Assembly (NCBI RefSeq): GCF_001613305.1
Contig: NZ_BDCC01000007.1
Coordinates: 248,001 to 312,000 of the forward strand
Source of the DNA: Nocardia vaccinii NBRC 15922
Lineage (GTDB): Bacteria; Actinomycetota; Actinomycetes; Mycobacteriales; Mycobacteriaceae
Length of the DNA stretch: 64,000 bases
Direction of reading: 5' to 3'
Shown: positions 15,791-24,431 of the stretch, in pieces
How the letters are laid out: the number at the start of each line of letters is the position of its first letter
How positions within the stretch are numbered: position 1 is the stretch's first letter
The notes under the pieces: generated by a model
What the model was told of the DNA's origin: nothing
Database searches by the model: none
Seen by the model: the letters and a program-made list of their open reading frames with translations, nothing else
Translations under genes and position numbers: made by a program

Positions 15791-17038
15791 GTGAGCCGAC
15801 CACCCTATGGGAACGGTCCCGGTACGCCTGGTGGTCCGGTCGGGCCGCGAGGTCCGCAACCGGGAAATCCGCCGGGATACGGACCCGATCCGAGTTATCC
15901 ACAGCGCCCCGGGCATCCCCAGCCCAGTCATCACCAGCAGGCCGGTTATCCCCAACAGCCTGGTTATCCACAGCAGCCCGGTCCGCCGCAGTACGGCTGG
16001 CAGTCGGGTTATCCCCAGCAGCCGGGCTATGCCCCGCCGCCGGGACCCGGCGGCCGGATGCGGCCGCGGCCGTACGGCCCGGCCGGGGTTCGGCCCGCGA
16101 CCTACGGGCCGCCGATGGGCCGTATGCCCTATGCGCCACCGCCCGGACGTCCGCCGCGCGGCGGCCAGGGCGGGGTGATCGGCGCGCTCGTCGTCGTGGT
16201 CGTGGTCGTGGTCGTCGTCGCCGGTGCACTGGTCCGGCTCGGGCTGCACGCCGCGGTCGACCACACCACCACGTCTCAGGCGGGCCCCTACACCACCTAC
16301 CCCACCTCGACGAAGACCGCCGGAGTCGCCGCGACCGGCAACAACCCCATCCTGGCCGATCCGGGAACGTCGGTGAGCGAGGCGAATTGCCCATACGCGA
16401 GCTGGAGCACCCAGGTCGACCAGGCTCGAAAGTTCTTCGAGAGCGCCGCAACGTGTCTCGCCGCGGCGTGGAAACCGGTGCTGGCCAAGGCTGATCTGCC
16501 GTTCACCCCGCCGGTGCTGAACGTGACCGCGAGTACGGCCGGGCTCACGACCCCCTGTACGGGCAGCACGACCAATTTCGCCGCGTTCTACTGTAATGCG
16601 AATCAGACCATCTACATCCCGCTGGACCACATCCAGACCGATTTGATCGGGAATCGTTGGGAGCGTTATCTTTCGGTCTTCGCGCACGAGTACGGACATC
16701 ACGTCCAGCAGCAGGCGGGCATCCTGGCCAAGGCGCACGAGGACGAGTACGACGCGGGCGTGGACACCTCGAAGGGGATGGAGGTCTCGCGCCGGATCGA
16801 GTTGCAGGCGCAGTGTTTCGACGGCATGTACCTGGCGGCGAGCGCCGGTGGCGGATCGCTGACCTCCGCACAGATCACCATGGCGCGTAAGGACGCGTAC
16901 TCCCGTGGCGATGACGATTCCGATATGCGCGACCACGGCACGAACCAGCATTCGGGCGACTGGTTCAGCCTTGGCTACGACCGGAACAACACCGCCCGAT
17001 GCAATACCTACACCGCCTCGCCGAGTCAGGTGAGCTGA
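15791..17038 (+). CDS. Membrane-anchored neutral zinc metallopeptidase (YpfJ-like), copy 1
   Basis: The 415-residue product has a Pro/Gly/Tyr/Gln-rich cytoplasmic N-terminus (about 1-125, repeats such as GYPQQPGYPQQPG), one membrane helix (GVIGALVVVVVVVVVVAGAL) and an extracytoplasmic peptidase domain. The active site is HEYGHHVQQ near residue 300, and a second glutamate motif is RRIELQAQCFDGMY. The family is PF04228-like. GTG 15791 is preferred over TTG 15764; GGGGG lies about nine bases upstream of it, while TTG has none. The next gene is a paralogue. Substrates are unknown; cell-envelope proteins are likely. Confidence 0.85.
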   Translation: MSRPPYGNGPGTPGGPVGPRGPQPGNPPGYGPDPSYPQRPGHPQPSHHQQAGYPQQPGYPQQPGPPQYGWQSGYPQQPGYAPPPGPGGRMRPRPYGPAGVRPATYGPPMGRMPYAPPPGRPPRGGQGGVIGALVVVVVVVVVVAGALVRLGLHAAVDHTTTSQAGPYTTYPTSTKTAGVAATGNNPILADPGTSVSEANCPYASWSTQVDQARKFFESAATCLAAAWKPVLAKADLPFTPPVLNVTASTAGLTTPCTGSTTNFAAFYCNANQTIYIPLDHIQTDLIGNRWERYLSVFAHEYGHHVQQQAGILAKAHEDEYDAGVDTSKGMEVSRRIELQAQCFDGMYLAASAGGGSLTSAQITMARKDAYSRGDDDSDMRDHGTNQHSGDWFSLGYDRNNTARCNTYTASPSQVS

Positions 17039-17112
17039 CTTCCGATGTCCGGAAATCTGGTTCACCACAGCAGGTCTCGCCAGAATTCCGGATCGAGTGA
17101 GGCGTCCGAGCG

Positions 17113-18426
17113 GTGAATCGGCCATCCTGTCCGCCAGGTCCGGGCCGCCCACCCCCGCGAGGTCCGCACGACAAGCATCCGAGTGCAGGCGGGCTCGGCC
17201 ATGGACCGGCGCAACCCGGTCGCCCCGAATATGCCGGCCCGTCACCGGGATACAGCGGTCCGCCACTCGGATATGGCGGCCCGCAACCGGGATACGGCAA
17301 TCGCCCCGGCATGGCTGCGGGGCCCGGCCCGCATCCGCACTATGGCGTACCCCTGCCCGCCGGATATCGGGCGGGAGCGCGTCGCCCACCCCCGCTGCCG
17401 CCGCCCGCCGGGCACTACGGCCGCCCGCCCTCCCCGAGCGGCGGCGGTGCCGCGATCGTCGCGGTGATCGCCGCGACATTCGTTCTCGGCCTGGTCGCTT
17501 CGCTGGTGGTTTTCGCCACGACGGTCGATCGCGATGCCGATTCCGCCGGTGCGACCGGCATCACGCCGAGCTATACCTATCCATCGACGATCTACCGAAC
17601 AACCACGCCCGCAACGACTTCCGAGCACACGACCGCAGCGAGCGCGACGGCGAGCCGGACCGCTCTGGCGGCTCCCACCACCTCCGCGGCAGCCGGGCCC
17701 ACCCCGGTCGCGGCCACGTCGAGCAATCCGCTGTTCGCGAATCAGAACAACGGGCTTCTCGACATCCGCTGTGACCTCCCGCAGTGGGCGGCGAATTCGG
17801 CAGCCGCGACCGCCTTCTTCGACGCCGCATCGACCTGCCTGGGCAGGATGTGGCAGCCGATGCTGCGGGCGCAGAATCTGCCCTTCCGCAGCCCCGCGGT
17901 GGTGGTTCCGGCACATGCGGCCGACGCGTCGTCGCCGTGCGGCGGTTCACCCAACTTCGCCGCGTACTTCTGCAGTGCGAACGACACGATCTATCTGCCG
18001 CTGGACACCATCCAGACCGATGTGTACGGCAGTCGCTGGTACGTCTACCTGGAGGTTTTCGCCCACGAGTACGGCCACCACATCCAAGCGCTGACCGGAA
18101 TCATGGACCGGCAGGCGCGGGAGCGCGAGGATGCGGGCGCGCGGTCGGCCACGGGACTCGAATTGTCCCGCCGGACCGAACTCGAGGCGCAGTGCTTCGC
18201 GGGCATGTTCGTCGGATCATCCCGCTATGCCGGGCTCTTCACCGACGATCAGGCCGTATACATGCAGCGGGACCAGTACACCCGGGGTGATGAGAAGCAG
18301 AAGACCGATATGCACGACCACGGCACCAGCCGGCACTACGCCGACTGGTTCGTGAACGTCGGCGAGAAGTACAACCGGGTGTGGCGGTGCAACACCTGGA
18401 CCGCGCCGTCCGGCGAAGTGAGCTGA
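17113..18426 (+). CDS. Membrane-anchored neutral zinc metallopeptidase (YpfJ-like), copy 2
   Basis: This 437-residue protein repeats the plan of its neighbour: a Pro/Gly/Tyr-rich N-terminus (about 1-110), a membrane helix (IVAVIAATFVLGLVASLVVF), a Thr/Ser/Ala linker, and a peptidase domain with HEYGHHIQA near residue 318 and RRTELEAQCFAGMF. The pairs NAD/NQTIYIPLD and SANDTIYLPLD, and the endings GTNQHSGDWF and GTSRHYADWF, show tandem duplication. It starts at GTG 17113, 74 bp after the first copy. The N-terminal linkers have diverged much more than the catalytic domains, which suggests separate partners or locations. Confidence 0.85.
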   Translation: MNRPSCPPGPGRPPPRGPHDKHPSAGGLGHGPAQPGRPEYAGPSPGYSGPPLGYGGPQPGYGNRPGMAAGPGPHPHYGVPLPAGYRAGARRPPPLPPPAGHYGRPPSPSGGGAAIVAVIAATFVLGLVASLVVFATTVDRDADSAGATGITPSYTYPSTIYRTTTPATTSEHTTAASATASRTALAAPTTSAAAGPTPVAATSSNPLFANQNNGLLDIRCDLPQWAANSAAATAFFDAASTCLGRMWQPMLRAQNLPFRSPAVVVPAHAADASSPCGGSPNFAAYFCSANDTIYLPLDTIQTDVYGSRWYVYLEVFAHEYGHHIQALTGIMDRQAREREDAGARSATGLELSRRTELEAQCFAGMFVGSSRYAGLFTDDQAVYMQRDQYTRGDEKQKTDMHDHGTSRHYADWFVNVGEKYNRVWRCNTWTAPSGEVS

Positions 18427-19131
18427 TCAGTCCCCCGAATCACGTTGTGCACCACGCAGTTCGGCCAACCAACGGGCGCCCTCATCCGGTTCGGGAACGG
18501 GATCGCAGCCGATGATGTCCAGGACCGCGTGCCCCATACATGCCGCGCCGAGGACGCGTTCGATGAGTCTGTCCACATCACCCCACGGCAGTGCGGGTTT
18601 GGCGATCAGCAGCGAGGCGATGCCGTGCGCCGCGGCCCACAGCTCCAGGGCGACCGGCAGCGTATCCCCATCGGCGATGACGCCGGAATCCATTGCCTCC
18701 CGGACAGTTGCGCTGAACCGGACGACAGCACCGCTGCCGAGTACCTTGTCCACCGCGCTCGGCCCGTCCGCGTCGGTGGGCACGAAGGCCAGCCGGTACT
18801 GTTCGGGATTCTCCAGGGCGAATCGCACGTAGGCCATACCCTGATCGCGCAGCCGGGTGATCGGCGAGTGCGCCGGATCGGTGGCAGAACCCATTGCGGC
18901 GTCGAGGTTTTCGAAGACCTGTGCCACGGCGGCGTCGATCAACGCATCCTTGTCGGCGAAGTGCCGGTAGATCGAGGGAGCACTCACCCCGACCAGTTTG
19001 CTCACCTCCCGGATGGAGACCGCGTCGGCATTTCCGGTGCGCGCGAGCAGTTCTCGGGTCGCGTCGAGAATCTCCTCGCGCAACTGCGCTCCGGTGCCGC
19101 GGGCCGAACGCTGCCGGCGGGGGCGCATCAT
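18427..19131 (-). CDS. TetR-family regulator co-transcribed with the MMPL exporter
   Basis: The 234-residue protein has a TetR helix-turn-helix (REEILDATRELLARTG, VSIREVSKLVGVSAPSIYRHFADKDALI) and a C-terminal domain of the WHG type (WAAAHGIASLL). Its ATG overlaps the stop of the MMPL gene in an ATGA arrangement, so the two are translationally coupled. It is the natural candidate to bind the perfect 35-bp inverted repeat at 21391-21425 upstream of the operon. Note that it ends four bases from the convergent zinc peptidase gene. Confidence 0.9.
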   Translation of the reverse strand: MMRPRRQRSARGTGAQLREEILDATRELLARTGNADAVSIREVSKLVGVSAPSIYRHFADKDALIDAAVAQVFENLDAAMGSATDPAHSPITRLRDQGMAYVRFALENPEQYRLAFVPTDADGPSAVDKVLGSGAVVRFSATVREAMDSGVIADGDTLPVALELWAAAHGIASLLIAKPALPWGDVDRLIERVLGAACMGHAVLDIIGCDPVPEPDEGARWLAELRGAQRDSGD

Positions 19132-21371
19132 CTATGCATCACCAGCTCGGGGTCGTGGGTGGGCGGCGCGGATTCCTCGTGGAATCCGAACCTTTCGTGC
19201 AGTCGGCGCAGCGGTGCGGGCGCCCACCAGTTGGCGGTGCCCAGCAGCCGCATCAGCGCGGGTACCAGAAGTCCGCGAATCACGGTGGCGTCGGCGAGCA
19301 CGGTCAGGGTCAACCCGAGGCCGAACATCTGCATGAACGACACCTTCGCGGAAATCATGGCCCCCAACACGATAGCCATCAGCAGTGCTGCCGCGGTGAC
19401 GATCCGCCCGGTGTGTGCGACGCCCAGGGCCACCGACCGGGTATTGTCCGCCGGAGTGCGATCCGAGGCCAGCCAGGCCTCCCGGATCCGCGAGAGCAGG
19501 AATACCTCGTAGTCCATGGACATGCCGAATGCCAGGCAGAACATCAGCAGCGGCATGGTCGGGACCAGATAGCCGGTCGTGGTGAAGCCCAGCAGATTCG
19601 ACAGATGCCCGTTCTGGAAGATCCACACCATCATGCCGAACATCGCGGTGAGCGAGAGGGTGTTGATGAGCACCGCCTTCAGCGGGATCACCACGCTGCC
19701 GGTGAACAGGAACAGCACCACGAAGGTGGACAGCGCGATCAGCGCGATCGCCAGCGGCAGCCGAGCGGCGAGCGAACGCAGTCCGTCCGAGTCGATCTCG
19801 GCCATGCCGCCGAACAGCGCCGGCGCGGGTGCCGGAACCGCCCGCAAAGCGCGCAGCTGCCGCTGCCCCGCCGCGGAATAGGGGTCGACCGTCGAAGCGA
19901 CGGTGAGGTATTGGCCCGAGGAGTTGGCCATACCCGGTGGCGTCGAGGCCATCCGGCCGCCGGAGAGGTAGACCCCGGCGTCGGACAGCACCGCGGAGAC
20001 GCCGTCAACCTTGGACAACGCCGTGGCATAGGAACTCACGTTGCCCGAATAGTCGTGCAGCACAATGGTTGTGCCGTTGCCCGCGTTGACGCTCGGGAAG
20101 TCGCCGCGCAGCGCGTCGCCGACCGACCGGCTGGTCGTGCCCGCGGGCATCACCCGATCGTCCGGATAACCGAATTTCACGCCCAGGAACGGGGATCCGA
20201 GCGCGAGCAGCACCGCGATGATCACCAGCGCCACCGGAATCGCATGCCGCATAACCCAATCGACCGTGCGATACCAGCGTGACCGCTCCGGGGCCACGGG
20301 CACGGGTGCGGGCCGCCGCAGCAGACGCCGTACTCCGGCGCGGGCGTCCAGGGCGTTGACCCGGTCGCCGAGCAGTACGAGCGCGGCGGGCAGCAGCACG
20401 ATCGAGGCCGCCGCCGCGGCCACCACCACCGCGACGCCCGCGTAGGCGAAGGATTTGAGGAAGTACAGATTGAACACGCTGAGTACCGCCATCGCCAGCG
20501 CCACCGTGAGCGCCGAGAACAGCACCGTGCGTCCGGCGGTCTGCACCGCGCGGATGGCGGCGTCCCGGTGTGTGCGCCCGCCGCGCAACTCCTCCCGGAA
20601 GCGGCTGACGATGAACAGGCTGTAGTCGATCGCCAGAGCCAGCCCGAGCGCGGTGGTCATATTCAACGCATAGATCGACACGTCGGTGAACAGGGTGAAA
20701 CCGCGCAGGATCGCCAGTGCGCTGGCGATCGCGAACAGGCCGACCACCAGCGGCAGGGCCGCGGCGATCACACTGCCGAAGACCAGCGTGAGCACGATCG
20801 CGGTCAACGGCACCGCAACTCCCTCGGCGAGGGTGAGGTCCTTGGTGATCTGGCTGTTCACGTCGTGGTACACCGCCGTCTCGCCCCCCGCCCGGACGGT
20901 GATCCCGGGCGGCGTCGTGTCCGCGAATCGCGTCGCGAGTGTTCCGGCGGTTTTCTGCGCGACGTCGTCACCGCCCTGCAAGTAGGCCAGGATCAGTGCC
21001 CGGTGCCCATCGGTGCCGCGCAGGGCCGAGGCGACCGGCCCCGGGCTGGTCCAGTACGACCGCACCCCGACCACGTCGTCCCGGGTCTGCAGGGCATCGA
21101 CGATCCGCGTCCCCGTGGTGCGCGCGGCCGGGCTGTCCACGCCCTGCTCGGCATCGACCAACAGGACGAAGTTCGGCTGCGCGCCGTCGAAGTCCCGCGC
21201 CAGCAGTTGCGCCGCTCGCGAGGATTCGGCGTCGTTCGAGGTGAAGCCGCCGGCCTCGAGGTGCGCGGCGGCCGACGCGCCGAACAGACCGCAGAACACG
21301 GCCAGTGCGAGTGCGGTGAGTAGCACCGCTCGCGGGTATCGGGTCGAGAATCGGGCGATTCGGGTCAACAT
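19128..21371 (-). CDS. MMPL-family RND-type transporter
   Basis: The 747-residue protein has twelve predicted membrane segments in two blocks, each led by a periplasmic loop: a first helix (AVLLTALALAVFCGLFGA), five helices from about 180-340, a helix near 385, and five near 540-715. MMPL hallmarks include TTALGLALAIDYSLFIVSRFREEL and LAFGMSMDYEVFLLSRIREAW, with the conserved Asp-Tyr pairs that couple proton movement. Length matches the shorter MmpL/ActII-3 group rather than the large lipid-exporting MmpL proteins. With its TetR partner it looks like a regulated drug or lipid exporter. Start ATG 21371 follows GGGGG. Confidence 0.9.
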   Translation of the reverse strand: MLTRIARFSTRYPRAVLLTALALAVFCGLFGASAAAHLEAGGFTSNDAESSRAAQLLARDFDGAQPNFVLLVDAEQGVDSPAARTTGTRIVDALQTRDDVVGVRSYWTSPGPVASALRGTDGHRALILAYLQGGDDVAQKTAGTLATRFADTTPPGITVRAGGETAVYHDVNSQITKDLTLAEGVAVPLTAIVLTLVFGSVIAAALPLVVGLFAIASALAILRGFTLFTDVSIYALNMTTALGLALAIDYSLFIVSRFREELRGGRTHRDAAIRAVQTAGRTVLFSALTVALAMAVLSVFNLYFLKSFAYAGVAVVVAAAAASIVLLPAALVLLGDRVNALDARAGVRRLLRRPAPVPVAPERSRWYRTVDWVMRHAIPVALVIIAVLLALGSPFLGVKFGYPDDRVMPAGTTSRSVGDALRGDFPSVNAGNGTTIVLHDYSGNVSSYATALSKVDGVSAVLSDAGVYLSGGRMASTPPGMANSSGQYLTVASTVDPYSAAGQRQLRALRAVPAPAPALFGGMAEIDSDGLRSLAARLPLAIALIALSTFVVLFLFTGSVVIPLKAVLINTLSLTAMFGMMVWIFQNGHLSNLLGFTTTGYLVPTMPLLMFCLAFGMSMDYEVFLLSRIREAWLASDRTPADNTRSVALGVAHTGRIVTAAALLMAIVLGAMISAKVSFMQMFGLGLTLTVLADATVIRGLLVPALMRLLGTANWWAPAPLRRLHERFGFHEESAPPTHDPELVMHR

Positions 21372-21390
21372 GGGAGCCCCCAGTCCGCAG

Positions 21391-21425
21391 TGAGGTAACA
21401 GCGTTAGCCTAACGCTGTTACCTCA
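21391..21425. promoter_or_regulatory. Perfect 35-bp inverted repeat, operator of the MMPL-TetR operon
   Basis: The arms TGAGGTAACAGCGTTAG (21391-21407) and CTAACGCTGTTACCTCA (21409-21425) are exact complements around one central base. The repeat lies 20 bp upstream of the MMPL start and 15 bp after the end of the ammonium transporter gene. There is no T-tract, so an operator is more likely than a terminator, although read-through transcripts would form a strong hairpin. Confidence 0.85.
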
Positions 21426-21440
21426 CCGGCGCGCAAGGGG

Positions 21441-22778
21441 TCAGTGATCCCCGTCACCGCGTTGGCCGGGCTGACCCTGCTGACCCTGCTGACCGAAGAG
21501 TCCGTGCTGGCCGTGCTGGCCGAAGAGCCCGCGCGGCGCATGACCGTGCACTCCTTCGGCATAGGCGGTCTCCGCGTGCAGGGCGAAGTCGATGCCGCCG
21601 ACCTCGTCCTCCTTGCTGATCCGGAAGCCCATGACCCGATCGATGATCTTGCCCAGGATGTACGAGACGACGAAGGCCCACGCCGCGACCACGACCACCC
21701 CGACCGTCTGCTTACCCAGCTGGGTCAGGCCGCCGCCGTAGAACAGCCCGCGCGGACCGCCGGTCATCACCCGGCTGGCGAGCAGGCCGATCAGCAGCGT
21801 GCCGACGATGCCGCCCGCGAAGTGCACGCCGACCACGTCGAGCGAATCGTCGTATCCGGCACGGAATTTCCAGCCGACCGCGAACGAACAGACAACGCCC
21901 GCAACCAATCCCACGATCACGCCGCCGAGGGTGTTCACCGAACCGCAGGACGGGGTGATCGCGACCAGACCGGCCACCGCGCCCGAGGCCGCGCCGAAGG
22001 TTGTGGGCCGGCCGTCGCGAATCCGTTCCACCACAAGCCATCCGAGCATGCCCAGGCAGCCCGCGACCAGGGTGTTGAGAAAGGCTGCCGCAGCGAGTCC
22101 GTCCACCCGAAACGCCGATCCGGCATTGAATCCGAACCAGCCGAACCACAGCAGCCCCGCGCCCAGCAGGACGAACGGCAGATTGTGCGGGCGCATCGCG
22201 TCGACCTTGAAGCCGATTCGCGGTCCGAGTACCAGAGCCAGGGCCAACGCCGACGCGCCGGAAGCGATCTCGACCACCAGGCCGCCCGCGAAGTCGAGCG
22301 TGCCGAACGAGGCGAGCCAGCCGTGCGGACCCCACACCCAGTGGGCGACCGGTGCGAACACCAGCAGCGTCCAGAGCGGGACGAACACCATCCATGCGGA
22401 GAACTTCGCGCGGTCCGCGATCGCGCCGCTGACCAATGCCGCGGTGAGGATGGCGAAGGTCAGCTCGAAGGTGGCGTACAGCAGTTCCGGTACGCCGCCG
22501 CGCACGGTAGCCGGGCCGATGCCGGACATCGCGGTATGCGCGAGTGTGCCGATCACACCGCCGCCCGCGTCGGGGCCGAACGCCAGGGTGTAGCCGAACA
22601 GCAGCCATGTCACCGTCACGAGGGGGATCGCGATGAAGCTCATCATCAGCATGTTCAGCACGCCGGTCGAGCGCACCATACCGCCGTAGAACACGGCCAG
22701 GCCCGGTGTCATGAGCAGAACGAGTGCGGTGCTGGCCAGTAACCAGGCGGTGGTAGCCGGGTCGAGGGTCGAGGGCAT
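21441..22778 (-). CDS. amt: Ammonium transporter (Amt family)
   Basis: The 445-residue protein has the eleven-helix Amt plan with the signature DFAGGLVVEIASGASALALA and the pore histidine regions (APVAHWVWGPHGW and VHFAGGIVGTLLIG). FGWFGFNAGSAF is also diagnostic. ATG 22778 follows AGGAG; a frame from 22811 adds eleven unlikely residues. No glnK or glnD follows, unlike many actinobacterial amtB operons, so this may be a second, stand-alone copy. The cytoplasmic C-terminus ends in an unusual Gly/Gln/His-rich tail (GLFGQHGQHGLFGQQGQQGQ) beyond the normal VGGIDFALHAETAY end. Confidence 0.92.
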   Translation of the reverse strand: MPSTLDPATTAWLLASTALVLLMTPGLAVFYGGMVRSTGVLNMLMMSFIAIPLVTVTWLLFGYTLAFGPDAGGGVIGTLAHTAMSGIGPATVRGGVPELLYATFELTFAILTAALVSGAIADRAKFSAWMVFVPLWTLLVFAPVAHWVWGPHGWLASFGTLDFAGGLVVEIASGASALALALVLGPRIGFKVDAMRPHNLPFVLLGAGLLWFGWFGFNAGSAFRVDGLAAAAFLNTLVAGCLGMLGWLVVERIRDGRPTTFGAASGAVAGLVAITPSCGSVNTLGGVIVGLVAGVVCSFAVGWKFRAGYDDSLDVVGVHFAGGIVGTLLIGLLASRVMTGGPRGLFYGGGLTQLGKQTVGVVVVAAWAFVVSYILGKIIDRVMGFRISKEDEVGGIDFALHAETAYAEGVHGHAPRGLFGQHGQHGLFGQQGQQGQPGQRGDGDH

Positions 22779-22871
22779 GGGGACTCCTTCCACGCGCGAA
22801 AAGCGCTGCATGGAAGTTACCGAACGCGGGTGTCCGGGCGTGTCGGGTGTCCGGGCGCGTCCAGATGGAAG

Positions 22872-23699
22872 TTATCCGCGCCGGGCGCGGCGGGCGAGCG
22901 CGCGGCGTCCCCGGGGTCCCGGCACCGGCAGATCATCCTCCAGGGCCAGCCATCCGGCGGTGCGCAGCCACTGCTGCTGAGCTCGCGCGTCGGCGGTGTC
23001 GTTGAACACTCGGCGGCCGCGGTCGTCGCGCAGCTCGTGCGCGAGTACCGACCAGCGCGGCGGCCGATCGTGTTCCGCCCGGTAGTCCTCGAGATAGGTG
23101 GCCACGATCGTGCCGATGGTATTCACCGGCCGCAGCGAGACTCGATTGCCGAATTTCGCCGAATGGAAACGCCGTGCCGCGCACAGCGACCGGGGCGTCG
23201 CGTCGAATGCGATCCACCCGGCGCGCTGCACCCGCTCGATCAGCCAGAGGTGTTTCACGGCCGTCGGCGCGATATCGCCGACATGTCGGGCGATGAGGTT
23301 CATGACCTGTTCGGTCTGCAGGATGTCGCGGCGGGTCGGGCCGTGGCCGTGGTCGTCCCAGTAGTGCTGGGTCAGGGTTGCCAGAACTCGGCCGAATTCC
23401 TCGACATTGCGCTGCGCGCGCCGGCCCAGACGTTCGATGCGCTCGGCCTCCGCGCGCATCTGGTTCTGCACGATGAGGGTGCGAACCGCCGCGGGCGTCG
23501 GCACCTGGCCACGGTCGAGGAGTTCCAGGATCGCCGCCGCGGAATTCGGGTCGGCAGCGGCCGAGACCGGTAGCGAATCGCGGTTGAGGGCGAAGTCGGA
23601 AGGGCTGATCGCCCTGCTCAGCAGGCCGGTGGCCGTGCTGTTACCAGCGAATTCGGTATGTGAGAGCCACGCGGCGGCGGTGGAGTCGCACGACTGCAC
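22872..23699 (-). CDS. Unknown helical protein
   Basis: I do not recognise this 275-residue protein. It is mostly helical and basic, with two similar-looking helical halves: TPAAVRTLIVQNQMRAEAERI near residue 68, and HDRPPRWSVLAHELRDDRGRR near 220, which may be a DNA- or RNA-binding segment. The C-terminus is Arg-rich (GPRGRRALARRARRG). GTG 23699 follows GGAGG. No signal peptide or membrane helix is present. It lies 93 bp upstream of amt on the same strand. A regulatory or nucleic-acid-binding role is only a guess. Confidence 0.6.
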   Translation of the reverse strand: MQSCDSTAAAWLSHTEFAGNSTATGLLSRAISPSDFALNRDSLPVSAAADPNSAAAILELLDRGQVPTPAAVRTLIVQNQMRAEAERIERLGRRAQRNVEEFGRVLATLTQHYWDDHGHGPTRRDILQTEQVMNLIARHVGDIAPTAVKHLWLIERVQRAGWIAFDATPRSLCAARRFHSAKFGNRVSLRPVNTIGTIVATYLEDYRAEHDRPPRWSVLAHELRDDRGRRVFNDTADARAQQQWLRTAGWLALEDDLPVPGPRGRRALARRARRG

Positions 23700-23775
23700 G
23701 GTGGATATTTCCTCCGGGACATTGGCGGGAGCGCGACGCGGAGATGGGAGGACTCCCGATGCGTGCTGTGGATTG

Positions 23776-23827
23776 TCAGGTTGTGCCCCGGCCGGGATGA
23801 GGGACCGGCCGGGACCACCAACCTGAT
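23776..23827. other. Long inverted repeat between divergent genes
   Basis: The outer arms TCAGGTTG (23776-23783) and CAACCTGA (23820-23827) are exact complements, and inner arms CCGGCCGG pair with CCGGCCGG, giving a two-step hairpin. It lies 77 bp upstream of the unknown gene starting at 23699 and 600 bp upstream of dnaX. It could be a structured leader, an operator or a terminator for antisense transcription. Confidence 0.5.
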
Positions 23828-24358
23828 GAAGGTTTGGCTACCGAAGTTGCCGTGGTCCACGTTAGCCAGCCGATTGCCTCGAATGCCAATTGCTTTATGT
23901 GATCGTTATGTATGTGTTGCCCGACTAAAACAGATGTTCAGTCTGTTACCACGCGCCCGAACCGATTCGAGTCCAGCGATACGGCAGCAATTGATTGCAT
24001 TTCGAATTTCTTCGCGGCGTCGTCCATCACACGCTTCCGCTCCCGGCCCCACGAACAAGCCGCAGGAATGCTGCGCATTTACGCTACGCACCAACCTCGA
24101 CCGCTCCGCCGCGTGCGTGCCCGGCAGCGCAGCGCCTTCGGTCCCCTTTCCGCCCACCCGGCCACGTGGTATCGGCCGCCCAGGGCGAAGCCTCCCCGTC
24201 CCTCTCCGCCCGGCCCCTCCCCTCGCGGCCCAGCGGCGAACCGTCTCCGTCCCGCTCCCCACTCGAACCGACCATCTCGTTACGCGCCCAGCGGCGAATC
24301 GTCTCTGTCCCGCTGGTAGTCGCCCGCGAAGCGAAGGGTTCAACAACGCCAACCCCAA

Positions 24359-24413
24359 GGTTTTCGGCGCCTTACAGCGTCGAAAACCCGCCGGAGCGAA
24401 GCGGAGGCCAAAA
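24359..24413. repeat. Hairpin plus dispersed element (inverted copy) in the dnaX leader
   Basis: GGTTTTCG (24359-24366) pairs with CGAAAACC (24381-24388), and inside them GCGC faces GCGT. The repeat core CCGGAGCGAAGCGGAGG follows at 24391-24407. Read on the reverse strand, 24369-24413 matches 39080-39125 over its whole length with a few changes, so this is a second copy of the same roughly 45-bp unit. It ends 18 bp before the dnaX start codon and will be in the mRNA leader. Confidence 0.75.
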
Positions 24414-24431
24414 ACCCAGTACCCTCGGGCC

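Larger units (their letters stand above)
23700..24431. other. 732-bp intergenic region upstream of dnaX
   Basis: I see no gene here. Three things stand out: a long hairpin at 23776-23827, an AT-rich segment at about 23860-24010 that may hold the dnaX promoter, and a hairpin plus dispersed element at 24359-24413 directly before the start. Between 24080 and 24330 there are imperfect repeats of the type CAGCGGCGAA(C/T)CGTCTC. I looked for the signal-recognition-particle RNA that often lies near dnaX in actinobacteria and did not find its GGAAG/CAGCAGCC core. Confidence 0.5.

Noticed and set aside
23958..23982. GATTCGAGTCC resembling a tRNA T-loop.
   Set aside because: The flanking five-base stem does not pair and no anticodon or acceptor stems can be built.
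23700..24431. Possible signal-recognition-particle RNA near dnaX, as in other actinobacteria.
   Set aside because: The conserved GGAAG...CAGCAGCC tetraloop region is absent on both strands.
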